DNA from: CAZUGO01 sp964619935
GTDB lineage: Bacteria > Planctomycetota > Phycisphaerae > UBA1845 > CAIVHJ01
NCBI GenBank assembly: GCA_964619935.1
Contig: CAZUGO010000014.1
Span: 1-64,000 of the forward strand
Length of the DNA stretch: 64,000 bases
Direction: 5' to 3'
The notes under the pieces were generated by a model. That model had not been told where the DNA came from, did no database searches, and saw nothing but the letters and a program-made list of their open reading frames with translations. A program made the translations under genes and the position numbers. Positions within the stretch are counted from its first letter, which is position 1. Every line of letters starts with the position of its first letter. Positions 45,754-55,242 of the stretch are shown piece after piece.

Positions 45754-47657
45754 GCCGCCGCCGTCCTTTCGCCAGAGTCCGCGGGCGCCGTGGCTCGAGG
45801 GGCCGCGGGCAGCGTGAACCAGAAGGTCGACCCGCGCCCCCAGGTCGACTCCACCCGGATCTCGCCGCCGTGCCGCTCGATGATCTTCTTGACGATGGCC
45901 AGCCCCAGACCCTCGCCCGAGCCTGAGGTCCGGTCCGCCCGCTCGAACATATTGAAGATGCGATCCAGGTGTGCTTCGCGGATGCCGCTGCCGTTGTCGC
46001 GGATGCAGTAGCAATTGAAGCCGGCCTCGGACGCCCGGCCCTCGACGACAATCTCGCCGGGACGATCGGGGCTGAGGTAGTTCAAGGCATTCTCGATGAG
46101 ATTCGTCAGGACGGTGTTTACGGCCTCGACATCGCCGTGGGCCGCGGGCAGGTTGTCGATGTACAAGTGCACATCTTTGCTCTCGATGGTTGCGGCAAAC
46201 AGCTCGACCACCCGGGCCGATTCCCGATTCATGTCCACGTGGACCCGGCGGTAGTCCGTTCGACCCGTGCGCGAGTAACGCAACAGGCCGTCGATCAACG
46301 AGCCCGACTTGGCAATGCTTCGCTTCATGCGCGTCAGCGCCTTGGGAATGTCATGGTCCAGCACGCCGTCGAGTCCGCTCCCATCATCAACGGTGGCGGC
46401 CGGCAGACCGCTGCGCACTTGGCCAAGGGAACGCTCGATCTTCTGAATCAACCCGTGCAGATTCGCCAGCGGAGCCCGCAGATCGTGGGAGGCGGCATAC
46501 ACGAACTGCTCCAGATCCTGGTTGACCCGCCTGAGGGTGGTGTTGGCCTTGTCGATCTCGGCGGCCCGCAGGGCCAGTTCTTGGCGGGCCCGCACCATCT
46601 CGGTGACATCGTCGATCAAAATGACCACGCCGCGGAGCACCGCCGGCGGCGCCACCATGGGAACCAGCGCCGCGCTGGCATATCCGCGAGACCCGCGGCG
46701 ATCCGCGAAGGGGCGCTCCCGGACCAGGGCCACCCGCCCGGTCCGGCGGGCCGAGGCCACCGCCCGGCGGAAATCGTCGCCCTCGTCAAACGGCAACAAT
46801 TCGAACACCTCGCGACCGCGGGCCTGTTCCTGGGTCATGCAGCACAACTGCTCAGCCGCCGGGTTCAGACTCATGATGCGGTTGTCCGAATCGGTCACGA
46901 TCAGCGAGGAGCAAATCGACGATTGCACATTCGACAGGTACAGGTTGGCCTTCTCCAATTCCACGGTCCGCTCGGCCACGCGCTGCTCCAGCACGGTGTT
47001 CAACCCCAGGATGGCCGAGCGGTTGCGACTGGCCAACCACAGGGCCCAAAGCATCACCGCCGCCAGCAACACCATGCTGCCGGCATAACCGTACATCATC
47101 CGGGCCTGGCGAACCTGATTGAGGTGGAGGGCGCCGCGTGTGACCTCGAGCAGGGCGGCACCTGCCACGCACAACCGCCCGCACAGCACCTCGCCGCCGG
47201 CTTCGACCGCCGACGGGTCGGCGGTGGACGCCCGGGTCAGCAGCGGCCGCACTTCCGCCCAGGCCGCGGACACCTCCGCGAGATTTCGGGCCATGCCGCC
47301 GGCGTAAATCCGCTGCAGCGCCGGCATGGCAGCGAAGGTCTCCAGGCGAGCCATCGCGGCATGGTACCGGGCCACGGTGTCGGAACACCGGCCGCTCAAT
47401 CCGGCGCCATCGGTCGTGCCGTAACGGTACTCGCGGACCATCGACCGCAACTCCGCAGCGAGCACCTGCTGTTCGCCCAGGCTACGGGCCTGCTCCTGCA
47501 GGGCCAGCGATTGCACGTGCAGTGTGCGGTTGGTCCGGGCAAGCGTCCCGCCGACCACCACGAAAGCGCAGAAGGTCAGGGCATAGAGCCAATGCAGCGC
47601 CGCGGGGCGTCGCGGAGCGCCGGTTCGCCGATCTGGATGCACAACGGGGCCGTCCAT
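45750..47657 (-). CDS. transmembrane sensor histidine kinase with PAS domain
   Basis: A 635-residue kinase. Two transmembrane helices (LHWLYALTFCAFVVVGG near residue 22, YGYAGSMVLLAAVMLWALWL near 190) flank a periplasmic helical sensor of about 145 residues of CHASE3-like layout. A PAS domain (SSLIVTDSDNRIMSLNPAAE) and a coiled-coil follow. The HisKA domain has the phytochrome-type H-box YAASHDLRAPLANLHGL. The HATPase domain has LTNLIENALNYLSPD and GSGEGLGLAIVKKI. The start ATG lacks a good Shine-Dalgarno. It is coupled to the hybrid kinase gene (GTGA), so it is the likely input of the relay. Confidence 0.87.
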   Translation of the reverse strand: MDGPVVHPDRRTGAPRRPAALHWLYALTFCAFVVVGGTLARTNRTLHVQSLALQEQARSLGEQQVLAAELRSMVREYRYGTTDGAGLSGRCSDTVARYHAAMARLETFAAMPALQRIYAGGMARNLAEVSAAWAEVRPLLTRASTADPSAVEAGGEVLCGRLCVAGAALLEVTRGALHLNQVRQARMMYGYAGSMVLLAAVMLWALWLASRNRSAILGLNTVLEQRVAERTVELEKANLYLSNVQSSICSSLIVTDSDNRIMSLNPAAEQLCCMTQEQARGREVFELLPFDEGDDFRRAVASARRTGRVALVRERPFADRRGSRGYASAALVPMVAPPAVLRGVVILIDDVTEMVRARQELALRAAEIDKANTTLRRVNQDLEQFVYAASHDLRAPLANLHGLIQKIERSLGQVRSGLPAATVDDGSGLDGVLDHDIPKALTRMKRSIAKSGSLIDGLLRYSRTGRTDYRRVHVDMNRESARVVELFAATIESKDVHLYIDNLPAAHGDVEAVNTVLTNLIENALNYLSPDRPGEIVVEGRASEAGFNCYCIRDNGSGIREAHLDRIFNMFERADRTSGSGEGLGLAIVKKIIERHGGEIRVESTWGRGSTFWFTLPAAPRATAPADSGERTAAA

Positions 47658-47770
47658 GTGTTCTGTGCCGGTCCATTTCCGCCGGGTGCGGGGGCTGGTT
47701 CCCTATGGTCTTCGGTCCCGCAGCGCGGTGGCTTGATGGGACCTCGCCCGGCGGCGACCGGGCGACGCGG

Positions 47771-48823
47771 CTATCGGACGCCCGCCGCACAGGCCGCCCG
47801 GTCGGCGGACGGCAGGTCGGCCAGCCACACCCGCTGCCCTTGTTGCATGATGGACCGCTGCGCCGCGGCCAGGATTTCCACGACCTGCAACCCGGCGGCA
47901 CCGTCGGTCAATGGGCGGACGGCATTCAACAGGCAATGAGCGAAGTGCGCTGTCGCCCGAGCCAGGGCCTCCTCGCCGGACAGCGCCGGAGCGTGGACGT
48001 CGCCCAAGCGGTACTGCACGCGGGCACTGTGAATGCCCTCGACGGTCCGCAATTCCACGCCCTTGTCGTAGATCCGTACTTTCTCGGACGGTTCGGTGTC
48101 GTCATAGATGCACATCCGCTTGGAACCGCCGACGATCACCTGCCGAATCTTGGCCGGAGCCAGCCAGTTGACGTGGACGTGGCCAATGATGTTGTCCTCG
48201 AATTGGACCGTAACGTAGGCCAGGGTCTCGTGATCTTGGCCGGCATGCCGGGCCCCGACCGCTTGAACCCACTGCACGGGCTTGTCGATCAGGTGAGTCA
48301 TGATCGACACATCGTGAGGGCCGAGATCCCACAGGACGTTGACCTCGTTCTGGAACAGCCCCAGGTTGACCCGCACCGAGTCGTAGTAGTACAAGTCGCC
48401 GATTTCGCCGCGGAGGATGACGTCCTTGAGCTTTTCGACGGCGGGCGTGTAAATGAACGTATGATCGGTCATCAGCACCAGGTCACGGTCGTCCGCCAAC
48501 GCCACCAACTCGCGGGCTTCCGCGACGTTGTCGGTCAGGGGCTTCTCCACCCAGACGTGCTTGCCCGCCAGCAGGGCCCGTTTGGCCAGCGCGTGATGGG
48601 TCTGCACCGGCGTGGCAATGACCACGACATCGAGGGCGGGGTCGTCGATGACCTCCACGGCGTCGGCCACGTAGCGCACTGATGGATAGCGCCGGGCCGC
48701 GGCCGCCCGGGCTGGCTCGCGGCGATCGGCCGCCAGGAGCACGGTCAGGTCCGGATGGGCGTAGAAATTGCGCAGCAGGTTGGGGCCCCAGTATCCCAAG
48801 CCGATCACGCCAACGTTGATCAT
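47771..48823 (-). CDS. Gfo/Idh/MocA sugar dehydrogenase, WlbA-like
   Basis: A 350-residue NAD(P)-dependent oxidoreductase. The N-terminal Rossmann motif is VGVIGLGYWGPNLLRN. The catalytic lysine is in VWVEKPLTDN. The C-terminal beta-sheet domain has DLGPHDVSIMTHL. The YWGPNLLRN form is characteristic of UDP-N-acetylglucosamine-derived sugar dehydrogenases (WlbA type), which oxidise C3. The ATG at 48823 has AAGGAAGG eight bases upstream. It is divergent from the acetyltransferase-aminotransferase pair, which fits one sugar pathway on both strands. The substrate is inferred from neighbours. Confidence 0.85.
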   Translation of the reverse strand: MINVGVIGLGYWGPNLLRNFYAHPDLTVLLAADRREPARAAAARRYPSVRYVADAVEVIDDPALDVVVIATPVQTHHALAKRALLAGKHVWVEKPLTDNVAEARELVALADDRDLVLMTDHTFIYTPAVEKLKDVILRGEIGDLYYYDSVRVNLGLFQNEVNVLWDLGPHDVSIMTHLIDKPVQWVQAVGARHAGQDHETLAYVTVQFEDNIIGHVHVNWLAPAKIRQVIVGGSKRMCIYDDTEPSEKVRIYDKGVELRTVEGIHSARVQYRLGDVHAPALSGEEALARATAHFAHCLLNAVRPLTDGAAGLQVVEILAAAQRSIMQQGQRVWLADLPSADRAACAAGVR

Positions 48824-49000
48824 GTAATACCTTCCTTGCCAGGCCGGCGACACGGGTGGCCGATGCCCATCCATCGGCGGACTCCAGCGCCGACCGCAGT
48901 CGGGTCCCGTGAATTTCCAAAGGTCGCGCCGGCGGCGGCTGCGGATTATTGGACCTGGGGGTCCTGCACCGGTCGGCCTTGCTGTCCGATATAAGGGGCG

Positions 49001-49513
49001 ATGGCTGATCCGATTCAGTTGGCTGACCCCACCGTGCGCTGCTCCGATGACGTGCTGCTGGGCCAGCGCGTGCGCCTGGCCGGATTTGCCAACTTGTACG
49101 GTTGCGCGATCGACGACGACACCTTGATCGGCACCTTCGTCGAGGTGCAACGGCAAGTGCGCATCGGCAAGCGCTGCAAGATCCAGAGCCACACGTTCGT
49201 GTGCCAAGGGGTAATCATCGAAGACGAGGTCTTCGTGGGCCATGGGGTCATGTTCACCAACGACCTCTTTCCGTGGGCCACCCGCCGCGACGGCACGCTG
49301 AAGGCGGCCGGCGAGTGGCAGTGCAGACCCACGCGGGTCTGCCGGCGGGCGGCCATCGGCAGTAACGCCACCATCCTAGCCGGCGTCACCATCGGAGCCG
49401 AAGCCTTGATCGCCGCGGGCACGGTGGTCACACGGGACGTGCCGCCGGGCATGCTTGCCGCCGGCAACCCGGCCCGCATCGTTCGGCCACTCGAGGAGCA
49501 CGAGCTGCAATGA
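49001..49513 (+). CDS. hexapeptide N-acetyltransferase, WlbB-like
   Basis: A 170-residue left-handed beta-helix acetyltransferase that acetylates an amino sugar nucleotide with acetyl-CoA. The hexapeptide rungs run from VLLGQRVRLAG to GTVVTRDVPPG. The family loop VGHGVMFTNDLFP lies mid-protein, and the C-terminus has AAGNPARIVRP. The ATG at 49001 follows AAGGGG. It overlaps the aminotransferase start by four bases (ATGA). In the pathway it would acetylate the 3-amino group formed by the aminotransferase. Confidence 0.88.
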   Translation: MADPIQLADPTVRCSDDVLLGQRVRLAGFANLYGCAIDDDTLIGTFVEVQRQVRIGKRCKIQSHTFVCQGVIIEDEVFVGHGVMFTNDLFPWATRRDGTLKAAGEWQCRPTRVCRRAAIGSNATILAGVTIGAEALIAAGTVVTRDVPPGMLAAGNPARIVRPLEEHELQ

Positions 49514-50661
49514 GCACACTCACCGAACCCGCCGCCGAGCACAGGGCAACACCGGAGGTCGTTCCCTTCTTGGATCTGAAGTCCATGCATGCCCCGCTCA
49601 TGGAAGCGTTTCGCCGGGCGCTGACCGGAGTCATCGAGGCCCAGGCCTTCATCTTGGGTCCGGCCGTGCAGCAGTTCGAGGCCAATTTCGGCCGGTACTG
49701 CGACGGTGGGCAATGTGTGGGCCTCAACTCCGGAACCAGCGCGGTGCACCTCGCCCTGTTGTGCGCCGGGGTCCAGCCGGGCGATGATGTGATCACCACA
49801 CCGTATTCCTGGATCTCCACGTCGTGGGCGATCAGCTACATCGGCGCCCGCCCGGTGTTCGCCGACGTCGACCCCCGTACCGGTGGTCTGGATCCGGCAG
49901 CCGTCGAGGCCGCCTTGACCCGCCGGACCACCGCCATCCTGCCGGTGCATCTCTTCGGACACCCGGTGGATATGGACGCGATGATCGCCATCGGTCGCCG
50001 CCGCGGGCTGGCGGTGATCGAGGATGCCGCCCAGGCCCACGGCGCCCGCTATCGGGGGCGCCCCTGCGGTGCGCTGGCGGACATCGCCGCATTCAGCTTC
50101 TACCCCGGCAAGAACCTCGGTGCCTTTGGCGAGGGCGGCGCATTGGTCTCAGCCGGATCGGACCACATCCAACGGGCCCGCCGCCTGCGCGATCATGCCC
50201 AGGAGCAGCGCCACCAGCACCTCGAGCTCGGCTTCAACATGCGCATGGACGGAATTCAGGCCGCCATTCTGGACATCAAGCTGCAGCGGTTGGACGATTG
50301 GAACCGCCGGCGCCGTCAGGTCGCCGAGTGGTACGCTCAGGCCCTCGAAGGCCTGCCCGAAGTGCAAGTGCCGCGACCGGCGCCCTGGGCCGAGCCGGCT
50401 TGGCATCTGTACCCGATCCGGCACCCGCAACGCGATGCCCTGCGCCGCCATCTCGAGGCCTGCGGCATTCAGAGCGCCGTGCACTACCCCCGGCCCATCC
50501 ATCTGCAACCGGCCTACGCCCAACTGGGGTACCACCCGGGCGACCTGCCGGTGGCCGAAGCCTGGACCCGGACCGAACTGAGCCTGCCGATGTTCCCGCA
50601 CATGACCGCCGCCATGGTCCAGCGGGTCGCCGACGCGATTCGCTCCTTTGCAGATCACTGA
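49510..50661 (+). CDS. DegT/DnrJ/EryC1 sugar aminotransferase
   Basis: A 383-residue PLP enzyme that aminates a ketosugar nucleotide, usually with glutamate. PFLDLKSMHAPL near the N-terminus, GLNSGTSAVHLAL for the phosphate loop, VIEDAAQAHGARY and the Schiff-base lysine in SFYPGKNLGAFGEGGA are all present. Coupled by ATGA to the acetyltransferase. With the divergent WlbA-like dehydrogenase it completes a 3-step set for a 3-acetamido-sugar. An epimerase or transferase is not seen nearby, so the final glycan is unknown. Confidence 0.9.
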   Translation: MSTLTEPAAEHRATPEVVPFLDLKSMHAPLMEAFRRALTGVIEAQAFILGPAVQQFEANFGRYCDGGQCVGLNSGTSAVHLALLCAGVQPGDDVITTPYSWISTSWAISYIGARPVFADVDPRTGGLDPAAVEAALTRRTTAILPVHLFGHPVDMDAMIAIGRRRGLAVIEDAAQAHGARYRGRPCGALADIAAFSFYPGKNLGAFGEGGALVSAGSDHIQRARRLRDHAQEQRHQHLELGFNMRMDGIQAAILDIKLQRLDDWNRRRRQVAEWYAQALEGLPEVQVPRPAPWAEPAWHLYPIRHPQRDALRRHLEACGIQSAVHYPRPIHLQPAYAQLGYHPGDLPVAEAWTRTELSLPMFPHMTAAMVQRVADAIRSFADH

Positions 50662-50694
50662 CGCCAACCGATCGGGCACCGTCGGCTGCGGCAC

Positions 50695-52197
50695 TCATGA
50701 GGGATCCACGACCAGCGATCCGCCGCCCAACACGGCCTGGATGGCGTTGCCGATCTCGGCCGGCTCGACCAGCACGTCGGGCAGCACGCCGCGGTTCTCA
50801 AGGCGCACCCCGCCCGCGGTGATGTACTCCGCGGTCGGAAGGGTCAACAGCCAGCCGCGGCTGAGCGGCACCTCCATCGGCAACATCGCCGCGCCCGCCG
50901 ACCGAGAGGCGCCAATGACGACGCCACGACCCTGCTCCTGCACAAAGGCCGCCAGACACTCAGCTCCCGAGTAGGTGCCCTTGTTGACCAGCACCGCCAG
51001 CGGTCCGGAATACCCCGGGGCGCAGGGCGTCACCTGCTGCCGCGAGGCCCCGACACCTTGCTCCTGGTAGAACCGCAGCAGGGACAGCGCCCCGGAGTGG
51101 TGATCCAAGTCAAGGGTGGCGCGCGGCTGTTCACCGATCGACACCGCGGCGCGGGTGCCGCTGGCGTCAAGCGTCAGCATCGCGGCGGTTTCCGCCAGGC
51201 CCGGGTCCGTCCAGGGCTGCCGCCGGGTCACGTACCAGCCGACCTCAGCGGGTGCATCCACAAGGTGGGCGGCCACCCGATACCAGGCATAGTCACTGCC
51301 CATGTTGTTGCGCAAGTCGAGCACCAGACCCCTGACCTGAGCTTCATCGATCTGCTCGAAGATCCGGTCGATCCGCGCGACGCAGGCCGCGGTGCCGAAG
51401 TGCCGGGCCTGCCAGACGGCGATCCCGTCGCGAATGGTGATGTGGTTACGACATTCCTGGCGAGTCGACTGGAGTTCGGCCTCGAACGCAGGGTCTAGGG
51501 TGCGACTCAGCCCCAGGTGGCTGAACCCGGCATTGCGGGCGAACCATAGGAACCCGACGTAAAACTCGATGTCATCCCGGGCGGCGGCGGCCACGTGCCG
51601 CAAACTTCGCAACAACTCGCGGGTCGCAGGCGCTTCCATGAGTTGGGGATTGAACAAATGAGCGGCAAGGGCCTGCTCGATCTCGGTGACCAGTTCGTCA
51701 TAGGGCGCCGGTGGCGCTGGGTGGTCCGCCGCCACCAGGGTGGCATACCCGAACACCTGCCCGCCGCCTGGGTAGCGAATGACCAGCGGCTGATCCAGGT
51801 GGCGCATTTCGGTGCTCAGTTTGATCATGGGCAATTGCAGGGCGCCACGGACCACGTCGCCGCCCTGCGGCTTGGGCGACTGCCACTGCATCACGGATCC
51901 GTCAGCCACCCCGCCGAGGCTGAAGGTGTTGATCAGGAATCCCTGGATTCCGCCGATGAGGGCGCCGGTGCCGCCGGGGCGCGTGCGGCCGTGCAATTCG
52001 TCAGCGACCGCCTCAATCTCGATGCGACCCGCGATCGAACCACTCCACACCGAATGAAAGGTCATGGTGTACACGCCCGGCTGCGGAGGCTCAGAAACCG
52101 CGGTGCGCGGTAGCACCGGCTCGGGAACCAGCATGCTGCATCCCCAGGCCAGCGACCATGGAATTGTCGTCAGAATCGAACTGAGCTGCCGCGTCAT
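50695..52197 (-). CDS. S41-like peptidase domain protein, exported
   Basis: A 500-residue secreted protein with an N-terminal hydrophobic segment ending in WGCSMLVPEP, a possible but non-standard lipobox. The first 150 residues form a beta-rich domain of unknown type. The C-terminal half is an S41/tail-specific protease-like domain: GLVLDLRNNMGSD and LAVLVNKGTYSGAECLAAFV, the latter with a serine at the nucleophile position. The lysine of the usual Ser-Lys dyad (GKG motif after the VVGE strand) is absent: the sequence reads VVIGASRSAG. Activity may therefore be altered or lost. It may act on peptides in the periplasm or only bind them. It converges on the aminotransferase gene. Confidence 0.7.
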   Translation of the reverse strand: MTRQLSSILTTIPWSLAWGCSMLVPEPVLPRTAVSEPPQPGVYTMTFHSVWSGSIAGRIEIEAVADELHGRTRPGGTGALIGGIQGFLINTFSLGGVADGSVMQWQSPKPQGGDVVRGALQLPMIKLSTEMRHLDQPLVIRYPGGGQVFGYATLVAADHPAPPAPYDELVTEIEQALAAHLFNPQLMEAPATRELLRSLRHVAAAARDDIEFYVGFLWFARNAGFSHLGLSRTLDPAFEAELQSTRQECRNHITIRDGIAVWQARHFGTAACVARIDRIFEQIDEAQVRGLVLDLRNNMGSDYAWYRVAAHLVDAPAEVGWYVTRRQPWTDPGLAETAAMLTLDASGTRAAVSIGEQPRATLDLDHHSGALSLLRFYQEQGVGASRQQVTPCAPGYSGPLAVLVNKGTYSGAECLAAFVQEQGRGVVIGASRSAGAAMLPMEVPLSRGWLLTLPTAEYITAGGVRLENRGVLPDVLVEPAEIGNAIQAVLGGGSLVVDPS

Positions 52198-52382
52198 GGT
52201 CACAGGGTTCCCAACCGCCCGAGGCACCGGCGAATGGTCGCCATTGTACCATCCTGTCGAATCTCCAGTAGCGCACTGGGGCCACCGGTTCTGCAGGCCC
52301 GGGTCAACCGACGTTTCCCAAGAGCGGTGTGCTGTGGGGGCGGTCGTGCTTGGGTCGCTGTGCCTGCGACCCCCGATCGCGG

Positions 52383-53789
52383 CTAATGCACGGCGCCGCC
52401 GCCGAACATATCAGCAACATCCTGGTAGGTTTCCGAGAGCGTGGGGTGCGGGTGGATGGTCGCGGCGATGTCTTCGGCGGTGGCCCCCATCTCGATGGCC
52501 AGCGCGGCCTCGGCGATCAACTCGCCGGCGTGCGGGCCGGTGAGGCCGACGCCGAGCACCCGGCCGCTGCTGGTGTCGCAGATGACCTTGGTCAATCCGT
52601 CGGGCCGCATCAAGGACACCGCCCGCCCCGAACCGCCCCAAGGCATCTTCCGGACGGTGATGTCCAGACCCTGCGCTTTGGCGTCGGTCTCGGTCACGCC
52701 GGCCCAGGCCAGTTCCGGGTCGGTGAACACCACGGCGGGAATGCAGACGTTGTCAAACGCCGCGCCGCCGCCGGCAATGACCTCTGCGGCGACCTTGCCC
52801 TCGCGAATGGCCTTGTGGGCCAGCATCGGGTTGCCGACCACATCCCCAATCGCGAAGATGCGCTTGTCGGCGGTCTTCATCTGGGCATCGACCTCGATGA
52901 ATCCGCGCTCGCTGACGATCACGGCGGTGTTCTCCAGGCCTAGGGAATCGGTGTTGGGCTGGCGGCCCACGCTGACCAGCACGGCGTCGAAACCGGTGGT
53001 CGACGGGCGGCCGGCCCCTTCGAAGGTCACCTCCACCGCCTCGCCGCGGTCGGACAACTTGGCGACCTTGGTCTTCAGATGGATCCCGCCGGTGAACTGC
53101 TCCTGGAGCCGCTTGTTCAGTGGCCGGGCCAAGTCGCTGTCCACACCTGCCATGAGGGTGTCCAGCATTTCGACGACGGTGACGGCGCTGCCCAGCGCCG
53201 CGTAGACCTGCCCCAGCTCCAGGCCGATGTACCCACCGCCCACCACCAGCAGCTTGCCCGGCACCGCGCGCAGCTCCAAGGCCCCGCTGGAGTCGAACAC
53301 GCGCGGCGAATCGATACTCAGCGCCGGGATGGCCACCGGGCGGCTGCCGGTGGCGATGACGGCCCGCTTGAAGCGAATGCGATCGACATCGCCGCCGTGC
53401 AAGCGCAGTTGCTTGGAGCTTTCGAACACGGCCCGGCCGGTGACCACCTCGACCTTGGCATTCTTGCACAAGCCGGCGACCCCCGAGGACAGCTTGTCGA
53501 TCACGCCCGCCGTGTAAGCCCGCATGGCCGCCAGATCGATCTCGGGTTTTTTGAAGCGCAGCCCTTTCGGCTCGGCGCCCGCGGCCAGATGAATGATCTC
53601 GGCGACGTGCAGCAGGGCCTTTGATGGGATGCAGCCGACCCGCAGGCACACGCCGCCCAGGCGATCGTGCTCCTCGATGAGCGTGACCTTCTGCCCCAGG
53701 GCCGCAGCCCGCAACGCGGCGGTGTAGCCGCCGGGGCCCCCGCCGATCACCACCACATCACATTCCTGGGTGAACTCGCCGACAACCAT
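52383..53789 (-). CDS. lpdA: dihydrolipoamide dehydrogenase (E3)
   Basis: FAD enzyme of 468 residues that re-oxidises dihydrolipoamide with NAD. The N-terminal FAD loop is VVVIGGGPGGYTAALRAA. The redox disulfide is in GGVCLRVGCIPSK. The NAD loop is LLVVGGGYIGLELGQ. AIGDVVGNPMLAHKA binds the FAD ribityl. HPHPTLSE near the C-terminus carries the base histidine. The ATG at 53789 follows AAGGGA. It is the last gene of the E1-E2-E3 operon and would serve the same complex. Confidence 0.95.
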   Translation of the reverse strand: MVVGEFTQECDVVVIGGGPGGYTAALRAAALGQKVTLIEEHDRLGGVCLRVGCIPSKALLHVAEIIHLAAGAEPKGLRFKKPEIDLAAMRAYTAGVIDKLSSGVAGLCKNAKVEVVTGRAVFESSKQLRLHGGDVDRIRFKRAVIATGSRPVAIPALSIDSPRVFDSSGALELRAVPGKLLVVGGGYIGLELGQVYAALGSAVTVVEMLDTLMAGVDSDLARPLNKRLQEQFTGGIHLKTKVAKLSDRGEAVEVTFEGAGRPSTTGFDAVLVSVGRQPNTDSLGLENTAVIVSERGFIEVDAQMKTADKRIFAIGDVVGNPMLAHKAIREGKVAAEVIAGGGAAFDNVCIPAVVFTDPELAWAGVTETDAKAQGLDITVRKMPWGGSGRAVSLMRPDGLTKVICDTSSGRVLGVGLTGPHAGELIAEAALAIEMGATAEDIAATIHPHPTLSETYQDVADMFGGGAVH

Positions 53790-53845
53790 GGCTGTCCCTT
53801 TCCACAGGCCCGGCCTGCGCCCCACGGCAAGGGGTCTCGAACGAA

Positions 53846-55189
53846 TCAGTCTTCCAGCAGCAGCCGACCGGGCACCTCGAGATAACCCTTGATGTCGGAC
53901 ATGAAGCGCGCGGCGTCGGCGCCGTCGATGATCCGGTGATCAAACGACAGGTTCAGCGGCAACAGGTAGCGGGCCACGATGTCGCCGCCGCGAACCACCG
54001 GTTGCATTGCCGCCTTGCCCAGCCCCAGGATGGCCACCTCCGGGTAGTTGATGATCGGCGTCGACACGATGCCACCGAGCGAACCGATGTTGGTGATGGT
54101 GAACGTCCCGCCGCGCAGTTCGTCAATCCCGAAACTGGGTGTGCGGGCCTTCTCGCCCAGGGCGGCGAGGGCCACCGCCAGGTCCCGGATCGATGTGCGA
54201 TCGACGTCGCGCAGCACCGGCACCACCAGCCCGCGCGGGGTATCTACGGCGATGCCGAAGTGAAAGTAATCCTTATAGATCATCTCGTTGTTGCTCTGAT
54301 CGAAGCTGCCGTTAAACTGCGGATAGCGCCGCATGGCGGCGTGGATCGCCTTGATCACGAACGGCAGCAGCGTCAGTTTGGGGTCGGACTCCGCCCGGCG
54401 GGCATTGTGGTCCTTGCGCAACTGCTCCAACATCTCGATATCGGCCAGGTCGTGGTGGGTGACGTGGACGTTGCTGGCCTCGGATCGAACCATCTGGTTG
54501 GCGATGGTCTTGCGGGTCTGGCTGATCGGCTCGCGGCGGATGGGGCCCCACTTGGTGAAGTCCGGCAGGTCGCTGCCCGCCGGCAGGGTCGCCGCCCGGG
54601 CCGCAGCGCCGGCCGCAGACGGCTGGGTGGCGGGGCGTGCCCCGCCGCCACCGGCGGCCTGCTCCAGGTCGTCGCGCGTGACCCGTCCCCCGGGCCCGCT
54701 GCCCGGGATGGCGGCCAGGTCGACTCCCAGCTCCTTGGCCCGCCGGCGGACCGCGGGCGAGGCCGCCACTTTGGCGGGCCTTCCGGTGAGCGCCGCGGCC
54801 GGCTCAGGGCGCGGCGCCGCGCTCCTGGGCTCCGGGGCCGATTCTCCGGCCGCCGAGGCGGCTTCATTTTTCTTGGCGGCCGCCGTCGGCTTCCCGGCCC
54901 GGGCCGGCCGGTCGGATTCGCCGGTCTGGGGCTCCGCCGGCTCAGCGGCGGCCTGGTCCGAACCAAAAGAGACCATGACATCGCCAACATTGACGGTCTG
55001 GCCTTCGTGCACATGCACCTTGGTGACCTTGCCGGAGTGCGGCGACGGAATCTCGACGGCGGCCTTGTCGGTCTCGACCTCCATTAGCGGTTGGTCGGAC
55101 TCGACGGTGTCGCCTTCCCGAATCAAGACCTGGATGATCTGGGCCTCATGAATCCCTTCGCCGAGATCGGGGAGTACAAAATCTACCAT
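53846..55189 (-). CDS. 2-oxoacid dehydrogenase acyltransferase (E2)
   Basis: Core acyltransferase of a 2-oxoacid dehydrogenase complex, 447 residues. A single lipoyl domain (LPDLGEGIHEA, lipoyl lysine in METDKAAVEIPS) is followed by a long Ala/Pro linker. The peripheral-subunit-binding domain has ASPAVRRRAKELGVDLAAIP. The catalytic domain ends in LSFDHRIIDGADAARFM, with the His and Asp of the active site. The ATG at 55189 has AAGGAC upstream. It sits 53 bases after E1 beta. Domain order fits pyruvate or branched-chain complexes; which acyl group is moved is not clear from sequence. Confidence 0.93.
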   Translation of the reverse strand: MVDFVLPDLGEGIHEAQIIQVLIREGDTVESDQPLMEVETDKAAVEIPSPHSGKVTKVHVHEGQTVNVGDVMVSFGSDQAAAEPAEPQTGESDRPARAGKPTAAAKKNEAASAAGESAPEPRSAAPRPEPAAALTGRPAKVAASPAVRRRAKELGVDLAAIPGSGPGGRVTRDDLEQAAGGGGARPATQPSAAGAAARAATLPAGSDLPDFTKWGPIRREPISQTRKTIANQMVRSEASNVHVTHHDLADIEMLEQLRKDHNARRAESDPKLTLLPFVIKAIHAAMRRYPQFNGSFDQSNNEMIYKDYFHFGIAVDTPRGLVVPVLRDVDRTSIRDLAVALAALGEKARTPSFGIDELRGGTFTITNIGSLGGIVSTPIINYPEVAILGLGKAAMQPVVRGGDIVARYLLPLNLSFDHRIIDGADAARFMSDIKGYLEVPGRLLLED

Positions 55190-55242
55190 GACACTTGTCC
55201 TTGAGCGCGCCGGGCTCAGGCCCCGGCGGGCAGGTGCGCGGC

